A DNA stretch of 53,025 nt from Acidobacteriota bacterium. Lineage in GTDB: Bacteria; Acidobacteriota; Terriglobia; Bryobacterales; Bryobacteraceae. Positions 42,379 to 50,457 of this stretch are shown here, one piece after another. The DNA lies in the NCBI GenBank assembly GCA_025354885.1, contig JANXLY010000427.1, positions 1-53,025 on the forward strand, written 5' to 3'. The notes below the pieces were generated by a model, which did not search any database, had not been told where the DNA came from, and was given only the letters and a program-made list of their open reading frames with translations. Made by a program: the position numbers and the translations under genes. The first letter of the stretch is position 1, and every line of letters begins with the position of its first letter.

Positions 42379-43134
42379 TTAGTGGCCCAACAGAGGCGCA
42401 AGGCCCTTCCAGCTCATGTGGAGGCCGAGGTAACCGAAGACGATGCTCATCGCGACTTGCAGAGTCTGGCCGGGCACCTTGGTGCCGAGCCATGAGCCAA
42501 ACATGGCTCCGGGGATTCCGCCGAGCAGCATCTTGAAAACCAGAGACTGATCGACGTGGCCGAAGATAACGTGGATGCCGCTGCCGACAAAGCTGAGAGT
42601 CATTCCGAAGAGCAGATCGGTGCCGACGATGGTAGCTGGAGCGAGGGTGGTCTGGTACATCAAAAGCAGGCCACCGAGCGCGCCGGCACCGGCTGAGGAA
42701 AAACCAACTTCAGCACCAATGGGAAGTGTCGCGAAGGGAATGAACCATCGCCGCTCGACTACCGGTCTGGGCTTGTGCTTTGCACGAAAGAGCCGAACAA
42801 AAGCAAGAGAAGCAATGGTGATACCTACCAGGGGCAACAAGACTGGCTCGATCTGCTGTTTGCTGAGGTGGAGCAGGATCCAGCTTCCGAGCAAGACACC
42901 GGGAAGGCCGCCGGCAATCATGAGGCCGAGCACTTTCCAATCTACACTCTTTCGGAAGATGTACAGCGGCGATGCAAAGAGCTTGGTGACGAAGACAAAG
43001 GCGAGTGAGGTGCCGACGCTTTCCGAGGCCGAGCGGCCAAGAACGAGAACAAGAAGCGGCACCGCGAGTGGACCACCGCCTGCACCCGTGAGGCCGACCA
43101 CCATGGCAATGCAAAACCCCAGCAGCGTTTCCAT
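42379..43134 (-). CDS. TauE/SafE-family sulfite or organosulfur exporter
   Basis: 251 residues, seven to eight membrane spans. Family signature V-V-G-L-T-G-A-G-G-G-P-L-A-V-P at residue 12, and a second half repeating it as V-G-F-S-S-A-G-A-G-A-L-G-G. Members export sulfite, sulfoacetate or related anions. It follows cysH by ten bases in the sulfate assimilation operon, which suggests it removes excess sulfite made by the reductase. That link comes from position only. Start ATG 43134 has weak ribosome binding. Confidence 0.85.
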   Translation of the reverse strand: METLLGFCIAMVVGLTGAGGGPLAVPLLVLVLGRSASESVGTSLAFVFVTKLFASPLYIFRKSVDWKVLGLMIAGGLPGVLLGSWILLHLSKQQIEPVLLPLVGITIASLAFVRLFRAKHKPRPVVERRWFIPFATLPIGAEVGFSSAGAGALGGLLLMYQTTLAPATIVGTDLLFGMTLSFVGSGIHVIFGHVDQSLVFKMLLGGIPGAMFGSWLGTKVPGQTLQVAMSIVFGYLGLHMSWKGLAPLLGH

Positions 43135-43144
43135 TTGCGGTTAG

Positions 43145-43801
43145 CTAGGCAGTCTCCACGGTCGCAAATGTATGAATACCGCACTCGAGTTTCTTTCCAC
43201 CCCAACGACCACTGCGGAGATTGTCGTCTGACGAGGGGAGGGCGGTGCAAGGTTCGCAACCGATGCTCGTGTAGCCCTGATCGTAGAGCTCGAGAATCGG
43301 TATGTTATTTTCGCGGGCGTACTGCCAGACCTGCTTCCAGGTCCAGTGAGCAAGAGGGCTGACTTTGGCGATGGTCTTGCCGCTCTTGAGCGTGGAAGTT
43401 TCGAAGACTTCAAGCTTGGCACGGGTGGGCGACTGTTCGCGCCGCAAACCAGTGAACCAGACCTCATAGTCTTCTAGAGCAGCAAAGAGGGGCTCGACTT
43501 TGCGCAATTGGCAGCACTGGGCCGGCGCTGTTACGTTGAGTTTGCCAAACTCTGCTTCTTGAGCTGCAACACTTTTGACGGCTTCGAGATTTCGCAGATT
43601 CAGATTCCATTCCCTCACGAGGCGGTCGCGATAGGCGTAGGTCGCGGCGAAGTGATAGCCGGTTTCGAGGAAGAGCACCGGGATGTTGGGGACTCTCTGG
43701 CGCAGCAGATCGAGGAGAACAACGTCCTCAAGTTGAAAGCTGCAGGTGTAGCAGGCCGGGCCTGTCAAAGCCTGATCGATATTGGCCAATACTTCGCTCA
43801 T
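43145..43801 (-). CDS. cysH: Assimilatory adenylyl-sulfate (APS-type) reductase CysH
   Basis: 218 residues. It reduces adenylylated sulfate to sulfite with thioredoxin. C96-C97 (A-Q-C-C-Q-L-R-K) and C182-x2-C185 (G-C-E-P-C-T) are the [4Fe-4S] ligands found in APS reductases and missing from PAPS-only enzymes; C207 in K-L-E-C-G-I-H is the catalytic cysteine. S-F-Q-L-E-D-V-V-L-L-D-L-L at 21-33 is the substrate loop. APS specificity fits the absence of an intact APS kinase here. The start overlaps cysN by four bases, so it is translationally coupled. Confidence 0.9.
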   Translation of the reverse strand: MSEVLANIDQALTGPACYTCSFQLEDVVLLDLLRQRVPNIPVLFLETGYHFAATYAYRDRLVREWNLNLRNLEAVKSVAAQEAEFGKLNVTAPAQCCQLRKVEPLFAALEDYEVWFTGLRREQSPTRAKLEVFETSTLKSGKTIAKVSPLAHWTWKQVWQYARENNIPILELYDQGYTSIGCEPCTALPSSDDNLRSGRWGGKKLECGIHTFATVETA

Positions 43802-45345
43802 ATACCTTCTCCAGAAAGAAAATCGTTTCTTCGCAACAACACACCAGCGGCTTCGAGAAATTCGAGAGCGCCTTCTTCAGGGACTTCGAGCCCGTGATCA
43901 GTAATGACAATCGCGCCGGACTGTTCCAATTCTTTTGGAACCGGGCCTGAACATCGAATGACTAGAGCGCCATGCTCAAACAGAATCCGTTCGAGGATCT
44001 CGGGATGCCTGCTTGTAACGACGGCAGAAAAATGGCCGTAACGTGCAATACGCTCAGCGGTGGTAACCGGACCAAATTCGAAAGCCAAAGCGGTGGCGTT
44101 GCTCGTCCGCTTTTGAGCTCCACGAAAGATCATGCCGGCGGCAATCGTACGATTGGTTCGCGGGTGGACGAGAATGAATGAACCGGTCTCACGGCATTTC
44201 GAATAGGTATCGAAAGCGAGAGGCTGTGTGGTCTCGACGCTGACGCGGAGAATGTCGTTGAGATGAGCGTTCTTGGCTTTATTGTGCTGGCCTGTTTCGG
44301 GGTCGAGAGCCCAGGTGATGCTGGAAATTTTTGCCCCCAATTCCCGTGTTGCCGAACGCAGGATATAAGTTGCCTTCAGATCAAGCGGGTCTTCCGCCAT
44401 CCAGACCAAGTCGGCTTCAAAGTGGCGGCTGAGTTCGGGACGAGCGGTTTCGAGCGCGATGATATCGCCACGGCTCACGTCGACTTCTTCGCTTAGCACG
44501 AGAGTGATGCTTTGGCCTTCGATCGCTTCGGGAAGGTTGCCGTCGAAACTGACGATTTCTTTGACGGTAGTGCGCCGACCGCTGGGGAGCACGACAATCG
44601 CATCACCGGGCTTTACAACTCCGCTGGCCACGCGACCGGCAAAGCCACGGAAACCGTCGCCGGGGCGAACCACGTATTGAACCGGAAAGCGAAAGGGTGC
44701 AGAGGCGGGGCTGACTTCCAGATTTTCCAGTAGATCGAGCAGGCTTGGACCCTGATACCAGGTAACTCTTTCGCTGCGCGAGGCAACATTATCACCGTCG
44801 AGGGCGCTTACGGGAAGGTAGTGGAATTTGGCTCCCGGCCAGCGATTGGCATGTGCCTCGAGTTCCCCCTTAATCGTCAAATAGACAGCTTCGCTCCAAT
44901 CCATCGCGTCCATTTTGTTGATGGCGAAGATCAGGTGTTCGATTCCAAGCAGGTGAGAAATGGTGGCGTGACGGAGCGTTTGACGGCTGACGCCTTTGAT
45001 TGCATCTACAAGAATGATTGCGGCGTCGGAGGTGGAGGCGCCGGTGGCCATGTTGCGGGTGTACTGCTCGTGACCGGGCGTGTCAGCGATGCGGAAGCGG
45101 CGTTTTTCGGTCGCAAAAAAACGATAGGCCACATCGATTGTGATGCCTTGCTCGCGCTCTGCTTTGAGCCCGTCGGTGAGCAGGGAAAGATCGATTTCAC
45201 GACCGCTGCGGTTTACCTTGCTCTTCTTGACCGCTTCGATCTGGTCATCGTAAGCACCTTTGGTGTCAAAGAGCAGGCGTCCGATGAGGGTACTTTTCCC
45301 GTCGTCCACACTACCGGCGGTGGAGAATCGCAATGTCGTCTGCAC
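43798..45345 (-). CDS. cysN: Sulfate adenylyltransferase subunit 1 (GTPase CysN) with unusual C-terminal extension
   Basis: 515 residues from GTG 45345. GTPase that drives APS formation by CysD. Walker A G11-S-V-D-D-G-K-S-T19, switch regions (G-I-T-I-D-V, D-T-P-G-H-E-Q-Y) and the N-K-M-D box are present, followed by two EF-Tu-like beta-barrels ending near residue 410 (G-M-I-F-R-G-A). About 105 residues follow. They open A-E-R-I-A-R-Y-G-H-F-S-A-V-V, much like the start of the APS kinase part of CysNC fusions (R-x-x-R-x-G-H-x-x-A-V-V). There is no G-x-x-G-x-G-K-S-T, so kinase activity is unlikely. The tail may be a decayed kinase. TAA of cysD directly precedes the GTG. Confidence 0.92.
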   Translation of the reverse strand: MQTTLRFSTAGSVDDGKSTLIGRLLFDTKGAYDDQIEAVKKSKVNRSGREIDLSLLTDGLKAEREQGITIDVAYRFFATEKRRFRIADTPGHEQYTRNMATGASTSDAAIILVDAIKGVSRQTLRHATISHLLGIEHLIFAINKMDAMDWSEAVYLTIKGELEAHANRWPGAKFHYLPVSALDGDNVASRSERVTWYQGPSLLDLLENLEVSPASAPFRFPVQYVVRPGDGFRGFAGRVASGVVKPGDAIVVLPSGRRTTVKEIVSFDGNLPEAIEGQSITLVLSEEVDVSRGDIIALETARPELSRHFEADLVWMAEDPLDLKATYILRSATRELGAKISSITWALDPETGQHNKAKNAHLNDILRVSVETTQPLAFDTYSKCRETGSFILVHPRTNRTIAAGMIFRGAQKRTSNATALAFEFGPVTTAERIARYGHFSAVVTSRHPEILERILFEHGALVIRCSGPVPKELEQSGAIVITDHGLEVPEEGALEFLEAAGVLLRRNDFLSGEGI

Positions 45346-46242
45346 TTAGAAATACCCTTCCCTTTTTTTCATTTCCATCGAGCCATCCTGATCGTAATCG
45401 ATGACGCGATTCTCGCGTTCGCTGCGCCGGAAACTAAAGAGTTCTTCAATGATTTTTTCGACGGTGTCGGCATCGCTTTCAATAGCACCCGAACAGGGAG
45501 TGCAGCCGAGAGAGCGCATGCGGCAGTTGCGGATTTGGGCCTGCTCACCGGGGAGTGCCCGGACATTGGCCTGGACAGGGATGAGTGTGTTGCCACGCAC
45601 GTAGACCTCGCGCGGGGCCGCAAAGTAGAGGGGGATCAGCGGAATTTTCTCGCGTTCGATGTACTTCCAGACATCGTATTCGGTCCAGTTGGAGAGGGGG
45701 AAGACACGCATGCTTTCGCCTGGGTCCACCTTGGGATTGTAGAGATTCCAGAGCTCAGGGCGTTGGTCTTTAGGATCCCAGTGTCCAAACTGATTGCGGA
45801 AGGAGAAGACGCGCTCTTTGGCTCGAGATCGTTCTTCATCGCGTCTTGCGCCGCCGATTGCGGCATCTGCACCGAGTTTCCGCAGGCCTTCGACAAGGGC
45901 GCGGGTGCGCAGGAGGCCGCAGCATTTGGCGGTGCCCAGCGAATACGGATTCGTGCCGGCAGCGACGGCTTCTTCGTTGACATGGACAATGAGGTTGGCA
46001 CCGATCTCTTTGACGAACCAGTCGCGGAAAGTGATCAGTTCCGGATATTCGTAGGTGGTGTCGATGTGTACGAGAGGAAAAGGGATCTTGCCGGGAAAAA
46101 AGGCCTTGCGGGCGAGGTGTACGAGGACGCTTGAATCTTTACCGACGGAATAAAGGATAACCGGGTGGGCAAAGCTTGCCGCCACCTCCCTGAGAATGTG
46201 AATGGATTCGGCCTCTAAATGATCCAGATGTCCAGCTAGCAT
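45346..46242 (-). CDS. cysD: Sulfate adenylyltransferase subunit 2 (CysD)
   Basis: 298 residues, normal length. ATP pyrophosphatase-type subunit making APS from ATP and sulfate together with CysN. PP-loop Y31-S-V-G-K-D-S-S, then [25 protein letters not shown], and [11 protein letters not shown] are all intact, with G-C-T-P-C-S-G-A-I near the end. First gene of the cysD-cysN-cysH-tauE operon. The stop abuts the cysN start without gap. A paired CTATAG repeat lies right before the ATG. Confidence 0.95.
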   Translation of the reverse strand: MLAGHLDHLEAESIHILREVAASFAHPVILYSVGKDSSVLVHLARKAFFPGKIPFPLVHIDTTYEYPELITFRDWFVKEIGANLIVHVNEEAVAAGTNPYSLGTAKCCGLLRTRALVEGLRKLGADAAIGGARRDEERSRAKERVFSFRNQFGHWDPKDQRPELWNLYNPKVDPGESMRVFPLSNWTEYDVWKYIEREKIPLIPLYFAAPREVYVRGNTLIPVQANVRALPGEQAQIRNCRMRSLGCTPCSGAIESDADTVEKIIEELFSFRRSERENRVIDYDQDGSMEMKKREGYF

Positions 46243-46245
46243 AAT

Positions 46246-46267
46246 CTATAGTTCTCTATAGACTATA
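46246..46267 (-). promoter_or_regulatory. Repeat CTATAG-TTCT-CTATAG-ACTATA at the cysD start
   Basis: Two self-complementary CTATAG hexamers four bases apart, then ACTATA, begin three bases before the cysD ATG. They replace a ribosome site and also resemble -10 sequences, so this is either promoter, operator or both. A sulfur-responsive repressor is plausible but not identified. Confidence 0.45.
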
Positions 46268-46394
46268 CTACGATTCGATGGACTGATGTGCCAGCGGTGC
46301 TGTTTTCCAGTTTTTTTCTGTTGTCAAATCCAAAAAGCAGGGAGTCGCGTAATTTCCAGTGAACACCAGTTCGATAGGAACACAGGAAATACAA

Positions 46395-46940
46395 ATGAAA
46401 AAACAACTGCTTACGATCACTACTACTCTGCTTCTGACTTTCGGGGCCGCGACGGCGAAAAATCCGATGGTTGGCGGTCAAAAAATGTACGAGGCCAAAA
46501 ATATTGTTGAAAATGCAATGAAATCTGCAGACCACACCACGCTCGTTGCGGCGGTAAAGGCTGCAGGTCTGGTAGAAACACTGCAGAGTGCAGGACCTTT
46601 CACGGTCTTTGCTCCAGTAAACTCGGCCTTTGCAAAACTCCCCTCCGGAACAGTTGACACACTGCTCAAGCCGGAGAACAAGAGCACGCTCGTGAAAGTG
46701 CTTACTTATCACGTCGTTGCTGGCAAGATGGATGCGATGGCGATCAAAAAGGCCATCAAGATGGGAAGTGGCAAGGCGGAGCTGAAGACAGTTGCAGGTG
46801 GAACACTCACGGCGACGATGTCTGGCGAAAAACTGATGCTGACCGACGAAAAAGGCGGCATGTCGACCGTGACGATCGCGAATGTCATGCAGTCGAATGG
46901 CGTCATTCATGTCATCGATTCGGTGGTGCTCCCGAACTAG
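46395..46940 (+). CDS. Fasciclin (FAS1) domain secreted protein
   Basis: 181 residues from ATG 46395 with AGGAAA before it. Signal peptide 1-21 (ending A-T-A). The FAS1 domain spans about 35-180, with T-L-V-A-A-V-K-A-A-G-L, the conserved F-T-V-F-A-P-V-N-S-A-F, L-T-Y-H-V-V-A-G-K and the closing N-G-V-I-H-V-I-D-S-V-V-L-P. FAS1 domains mediate adhesion. Single-domain bacterial forms are common and of unclear role. Single gene closed by a strong terminator. Confidence 0.93.
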   Translation: MKKQLLTITTTLLLTFGAATAKNPMVGGQKMYEAKNIVENAMKSADHTTLVAAVKAAGLVETLQSAGPFTVFAPVNSAFAKLPSGTVDTLLKPENKSTLVKVLTYHVVAGKMDAMAIKKAIKMGSGKAELKTVAGGTLTATMSGEKLMLTDEKGGMSTVTIANVMQSNGVIHVIDSVVLPN

Positions 46941-46974
46941 GAGAATTTGTCCAGCAAGCAAAGCTCGACTACTC

Positions 46975-47018
46975 TACCCGCCGTCCTCACTGTCACGTGA
47001 GTGCGGCGGGTATTTTTT
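46975..47018 (+). terminator. Strong rho-independent terminator after the fasciclin gene
   Basis: TACCCGCCG pairs with CGGCGGGTA, with an inner CACT/AGTG pairing, and six T follow (47013-47018). The last T begins the MarR palindrome. Confidence 0.88.
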
Positions 47019-47049
47019 AGTTGACACGTCAACTATTGTCCGGTAGCTT
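47018..47049 (+). promoter_or_regulatory. marR promoter with palindromic operator TAGTTGACACGTCAACTA
   Basis: Eight-base arms around AC at 47018-47035 overlap the -35 box TTGACA (47021-47026). After 17 bases comes TAGCTT (47044-47049), then six bases and ATG 47056, a leaderless layout. A protein on the palindrome would block the -35 box, fitting MarR self-repression. Confidence 0.7.
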
Positions 47050-47055
47050 GTTGCC

Positions 47056-47526
47056 ATGGGTGCCTCCAGAATCCTCACTGAGATCAAACAGACCAAGCCG
47101 TTTTCAAGCCTCGAACAGGAAGTAGCGGTTGCCTTTTTGAAGACTGCAGATCATTTGCGGCGCATGAAGACAGGGATCTTCGAAGTACACGACTTGACTG
47201 AGCAGCAATACAATGTGCTGCGCATTCTGCGTGGAGCGGGTAGGGATGGTTTGTGTACGCTTGCTGTCGCTGATCGGCTGATTGAACAAACGCCGGGAAT
47301 TACACGACTGGTGGACCGGCTGGAAAGCAAGGGCCTCGTGAAGCGAGAGCGGGCAAAGGCGGATCGGCGGCAGGTTTACTGCTTCATCACCAAAGCGGCT
47401 CTGGAACTGTTGGCACTGCTCGATCCGGAAGTGGAGAAATCCGCGAAGCAAGCGTTTTCACTGCTCACTAGAGCGGAAATGAAGTTGTTGTTAAAGAATC
47501 TCGAAAAAATTCGCGACGCAAGCTGA
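47056..47526 (+). CDS. MarR-family transcriptional regulator
   Basis: 156 residues. Winged helix (about 48-115): L-T-E-Q-Q-Y-N-V-L-R-I-L-R-G, then V-A-D-R-L-I-E-Q-T-P-G-I-T-R-L-V-D-R-L-E-S-K-G-L-V and the wing R-A-K-A-D-R-R-Q-V-Y. Flanking helices give the dimer interface. A palindrome lies on its own promoter and a near copy before the next gene, so it probably represses itself and the SnoaL-like/YceI genes. Ligand unknown; an oxidant or phenolic signal is typical for the family. Confidence 0.92.
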   Translation: MGASRILTEIKQTKPFSSLEQEVAVAFLKTADHLRRMKTGIFEVHDLTEQQYNVLRILRGAGRDGLCTLAVADRLIEQTPGITRLVDRLESKGLVKRERAKADRRQVYCFITKAALELLALLDPEVEKSAKQAFSLLTRAEMKLLLKNLEKIRDAS

Positions 47527-47540
47527 TGTTTTGACTCTAA

Positions 47541-47558
47541 TAGTTGACTAGTCAATAG
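47541..47558 (+). promoter_or_regulatory. Second MarR-type operator before the SnoaL/YceI genes
   Basis: TAGTTGACTAGTCAATAG shares TAGTTGAC-N2-GTCAA with the marR operator. TTGACT at 47531 with AATAGT 17 bases on, at 47554, would be a promoter overlapped by it. Confidence 0.6.
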
Positions 47559-47585
47559 TCCTATACACATTCAAAGGAAATTATC

Positions 47586-47942
47586 ATGGCCAATACAGCC
47601 GAACTTAACAAGAAACTGGATGATGCCGTTCTCGCCGGCAAAGCCCTTGAAGCTTTCGATGAGCTTTACGCAGAAGATGTAGTGATGCAGGAAAATTCGG
47701 ACGCGCCGTTTGTCGGCAAAGCGCTCAATCGGGCACGAGAAATTGAATTCTTCAGTTCAATTGCAGAACTCCATTCGGCCTCCGTACTATCAAGCGCAGC
47801 GGGAGAGGATACTTCATTCTCGGAGTGGGAAATGGATCTCACCTTTAAGAACGGTTACCGTGCCAAGCTCAGCCAGACGGCAGTGCGCCGCTGGAAGGAC
47901 GGACTGATTGTGCACGAACGTTTTTACTACAGCAAGGGTTAA
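47586..47942 (+). CDS. SnoaL-like (NTF2 fold) protein
   Basis: 118 residues with AAAGGAA before the ATG. NTF2-like alpha+beta fold: helix A-E-L-N-K-K-L-D-D-A-V, L-Y-A-E-D-V-V-M-Q-E-N, G-K-A-L-N-R-A-R-E-I-E-F-F, and C-terminal strands with R-W-K-D-G-L-I-V-H-E-R-F-Y-Y. No signal peptide. Small SnoaL-like proteins bind small hydrophobic ligands or act as isomerases; nothing here identifies the substrate. It lies in a probable MarR regulon with the YceI gene 39 bases downstream. Confidence 0.8.
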   Translation: MANTAELNKKLDDAVLAGKALEAFDELYAEDVVMQENSDAPFVGKALNRAREIEFFSSIAELHSASVLSSAAGEDTSFSEWEMDLTFKNGYRAKLSQTAVRRWKDGLIVHERFYYSKG

Positions 47943-47981
47943 GACCCCAATCAACGATACATTAACTATCAGGAAGTCTTT

Positions 47982-48560
47982 ATGTTGAAACGGCTCTCAT
48001 TTTTATTTGCGAGTGCGATTGTCCTTGCGGCGCAAAGTTACCAGATTGACCCGGATCGGTCTGCTGCGATTTTCCACGTGAAGCACCTGATGGTGAATGA
48101 TGTGGTGGGACGCTTCTCAAAAGTACGTGGCGTTGTCAGCTTCAACGAGCAGGAACCTGGCAAGTCGAGCATCGAAGCGACAATCGATGTGGGGACTGTT
48201 GACACCAAATTGCTGAAGCGTGACATCCATCTGAAGAGCGCTGACTTCTTTGACGTCGCCAAGTTTCCAAACATGAGCTTCAAGTCGACCAGGCTTTATA
48301 AGGCTGATGGCGTGATGAAAGTGGAGGGCAACCTTTCGATGCATGGCGTTACCAAATCGTTGACGCTGACATTAAGTGAAGTTCGCGGCGAAACTCAAAC
48401 CCCAAAGGGCAATTTCGTCCGCAGCGCCGTTGCTACCACCAGGATCAGCCGTAAAGAATTTGGGCTGCTTTGGAACAAGACCATTGAAACAGGCGGGTTT
48501 GTAGTTGGTGACGAAATTGCGATCACTCTCGAAATCGAGTTGACCCGCAAGCCTGCTTAA
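47982..48560 (+). CDS. YceI-family secreted lipid-binding protein
   Basis: 192 residues, AGGAAG before the ATG. Signal peptide 1-17. The YceI lipocalin-like barrel is complete: Y-Q-I-D-P-D-R-S, F-H-V-K-H-L, G-R-F-S-K-V-R-G, D-V-G-T-V-D-T, R-D-I-H-L-K-S-A-D-F-F-D, F-P-N-M-S-F-K-S-T, and G-D-E-I-A-I-T-L-E-I-E-L at the end. The family binds polyisoprenoids or amphiphiles in the periplasm. MarR plus YceI is a recurrent pairing in bacteria. The TAA stop overlaps the convergent gene's stop. Confidence 0.93.
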   Translation: MLKRLSFLFASAIVLAAQSYQIDPDRSAAIFHVKHLMVNDVVGRFSKVRGVVSFNEQEPGKSSIEATIDVGTVDTKLLKRDIHLKSADFFDVAKFPNMSFKSTRLYKADGVMKVEGNLSMHGVTKSLTLTLSEVRGETQTPKGNFVRSAVATTRISRKEFGLLWNKTIETGGFVVGDEIAITLEIELTRKPA

Positions 48561-48868
48561 GGTTGCAGGACGATCTTCGACAACCAAAAGTCGTCGCCTT
48601 GCACATTCACATCTGCAGTAATTTTCTGGCCGGGTTTGAGTTTCTCAAACTCGGCTTTTTCTTTGACAGGGAAACCCATGGTCATTGCCTCCATGTAGCC
48701 CTTGATTTCCTGATGCTTGATCGTAAGTACCTGGGTTGCAGCGTCCATGCTGAGAATTTCACCCGTTAGCTGGTAAGTCTTGAGCGGCTGGTTAGCTTGC
48801 GCTTGCTGACGTGGGGTTTGGCTGCAAGCAGACAGGAGGAGCACAAGCCCTAATAATGCGGTCTTCAT
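48557..48868 (-). CDS. CusF-like copper-binding lipoprotein
   Basis: 103 residues from ATG 48868, chosen for the lipoprotein signal (L-V-L-L-L-S-A-C near residue 15); a longer frame starts at 48910. The body is a small OB-like barrel: Y-Q-L-T-G-E-I-L-S-M-D, then I-K-H-Q-E-I-K-G-Y-M-E-A-M-T-M-G-F, with the H...M-x-M copper ligands of CusF and related copper proteins, and L-K-P-G-Q-K-I-T-A-D-V. It probably buffers or hands on periplasmic copper. No CusA-type pump or copper ATPase is adjacent. The 236 bases upstream of this start hold no gene I can support. Confidence 0.8.
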   Translation of the reverse strand: MKTALLGLVLLLSACSQTPRQQAQANQPLKTYQLTGEILSMDAATQVLTIKHQEIKGYMEAMTMGFPVKEKAEFEKLKPGQKITADVNVQGDDFWLSKIVLQP

Positions 48869-49104
48869 TTCTCTAGTATCCTTTACGCGGATGTGAGAGC
48901 GCATCCACATCCTGCTCTTCGATGCTGCTGAAGTTGATCTGGAGGATCAGCCGTTTTGCGACACCGTGCCTGGGGATCAGAGCATCGATTTTCGGGAACG
49001 AATGGGATGCATAGGATGAGTTGCGAAATCGAAGAGACGTATGGATCGATCTCCCGATTTCAGGTCATTGCCAAAGAATACTCGGGCCAATGAGCAGCTG
49101 CTGC

Positions 49105-50457
49105 CTAAGCCAGTTCACTCAATCCTTTCAGTTCGCCGTTTGAATCTCCGATGGTCTCGGCCTTGATTCCAAAATTGGTAAGCAGGGACAGATAAAAGTT
49201 GGTCATCGGCGTGTCTTTCTCATAGACGATATGGCGTCCAGACTGTATTGTGCCGTTCATCTTGCCGGCGACAAGAACAGGCAGATCGTGGTGCAGATGT
49301 TTGTTGCCATCGCTGATCCCACTGCCATATACGATTGCGCTGTGGTCCAGCAGAGTAGCGTCGCCGTCGGGCGTGACCGCCAGTTTCTTGATCCATTCAC
49401 TGAAGAGCGAGAAATGGAAGCAATTGATTTGAGCTACTTTCTCCATCTTTTCGGGATCGTTGCGGTGGTGGGTTAGCGGATGATGGCCATCGGCAACGCC
49501 GATCTCACGATAGGGCCGAGCGCTGCCTTCGCGCGCCATCATAAAAGTGGCGACGCGAGTGGAGTCGGTCTGAAAGGCGACGGTCATCAGGTCGCACATC
49601 AAACGGACATGCTCCGCGTAATCAGCAGGGACGCCTGCGGGAATTTCCATGCGTAAATCATTGCCCAAATTGCCGCTGGCGGCACGCTGAATGCGTGCCT
49701 CAATGTCGCGAATCGAATACAGGTACTCATCCAGTTTGCGTTGGTCTCCGGTGCCCAGATCGGCACGAAGACTCCTGGCATCCTCGAGCACAAAGTCGAG
49801 AATGCTGCGGCGGGTACGCTCACGGCGCTTGACCATTTCGGGGCTTTCCCCGGATGCACCGTTGCCGAAGAGCCGCTCAAACACATTGCGTGGATTGATC
49901 TCAGGCGGCATCGGGCTTGATTCACTACGCCAGGAGATGTTGTTTGAATAAGCGCAACTATAGCCGGAATCGCAACTACCGACCTGACGACCATCCTCGG
50001 TGCCAAGTTCGAGGGAGGCAAGACGGGTCTGCTTGCCAACACTCATCGCAGCGAGTTGATCCACACTGGTGCCATTTTTGATATCAGCACCAGCTGTCTT
50101 TTTTGGATGCGCACCGGTGAGGTAACTGGCAGCAGCACGGGCGTGATCGCCAGGACCATCGCCGAGAGCGCGGCCACCGTTGTGAGTGAGACCTGTGAGT
50201 AGTGTGAGACGATCCTTGTGTTCCTTGAGTGGTTCGATGACACGAGTGATCTCAAAGCCAGCACCGGCAGACTGGGGAGTCCAGTGCGCCATGTTGATTC
50301 CGTTGGGGACATAAACAAAGGCAAGTCGAGTCGGGGACTTACTCTGCGGAGCTTTGGCCGCAGCCGGTGTCATGGCATCGAGCATAGGCAAACTCATGCT
50401 CACGCCCAAACCGCTGAGGAGCGTGCGGCGATTTAACTTCCTGCCGATCAGGATCAT
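49105..50457 (-). CDS. DUF1552 protein, Tat-exported
   Basis: 450 residues from ATG 50457, which overlaps the upstream stop (ATGA); a longer frame to 50637 runs into that gene. N-terminal Tat signal K-L-N-R-R-T-L-L-S-G-L-G. Family features: R-L-A-F-V-Y-V-P-N-G-I-N-M-A-H-W-T-P near residue 45, G-D-G-P-G-D-H-A-R-A-A-A-S-Y-L-T-G, and H-H-P-L-T-H-H-R-N-D and D-G-N-K-H-L-H-H-D-L-P in the C-terminal half. The family is rich in histidines that may bind metal and is regularly encoded with DUF1592/1588/1585 proteins. Biochemical role unknown. Confidence 0.88.
   Translation of the reverse strand: MILIGRKLNRRTLLSGLGVSMSLPMLDAMTPAAAKAPQSKSPTRLAFVYVPNGINMAHWTPQSAGAGFEITRVIEPLKEHKDRLTLLTGLTHNGGRALGDGPGDHARAAASYLTGAHPKKTAGADIKNGTSVDQLAAMSVGKQTRLASLELGTEDGRQVGSCDSGYSCAYSNNISWRSESSPMPPEINPRNVFERLFGNGASGESPEMVKRRERTRRSILDFVLEDARSLRADLGTGDQRKLDEYLYSIRDIEARIQRAASGNLGNDLRMEIPAGVPADYAEHVRLMCDLMTVAFQTDSTRVATFMMAREGSARPYREIGVADGHHPLTHHRNDPEKMEKVAQINCFHFSLFSEWIKKLAVTPDGDATLLDHSAIVYGSGISDGNKHLHHDLPVLVAGKMNGTIQSGRHIVYEKDTPMTNFYLSLLTNFGIKAETIGDSNGELKGLSELA

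Noticed and set aside
44821-46134. 437-codon plus-strand frame
   Set aside because: Antisense to cysN and cysD, which are certain genes; its product has no family features and arises from codon bias of the true strand.
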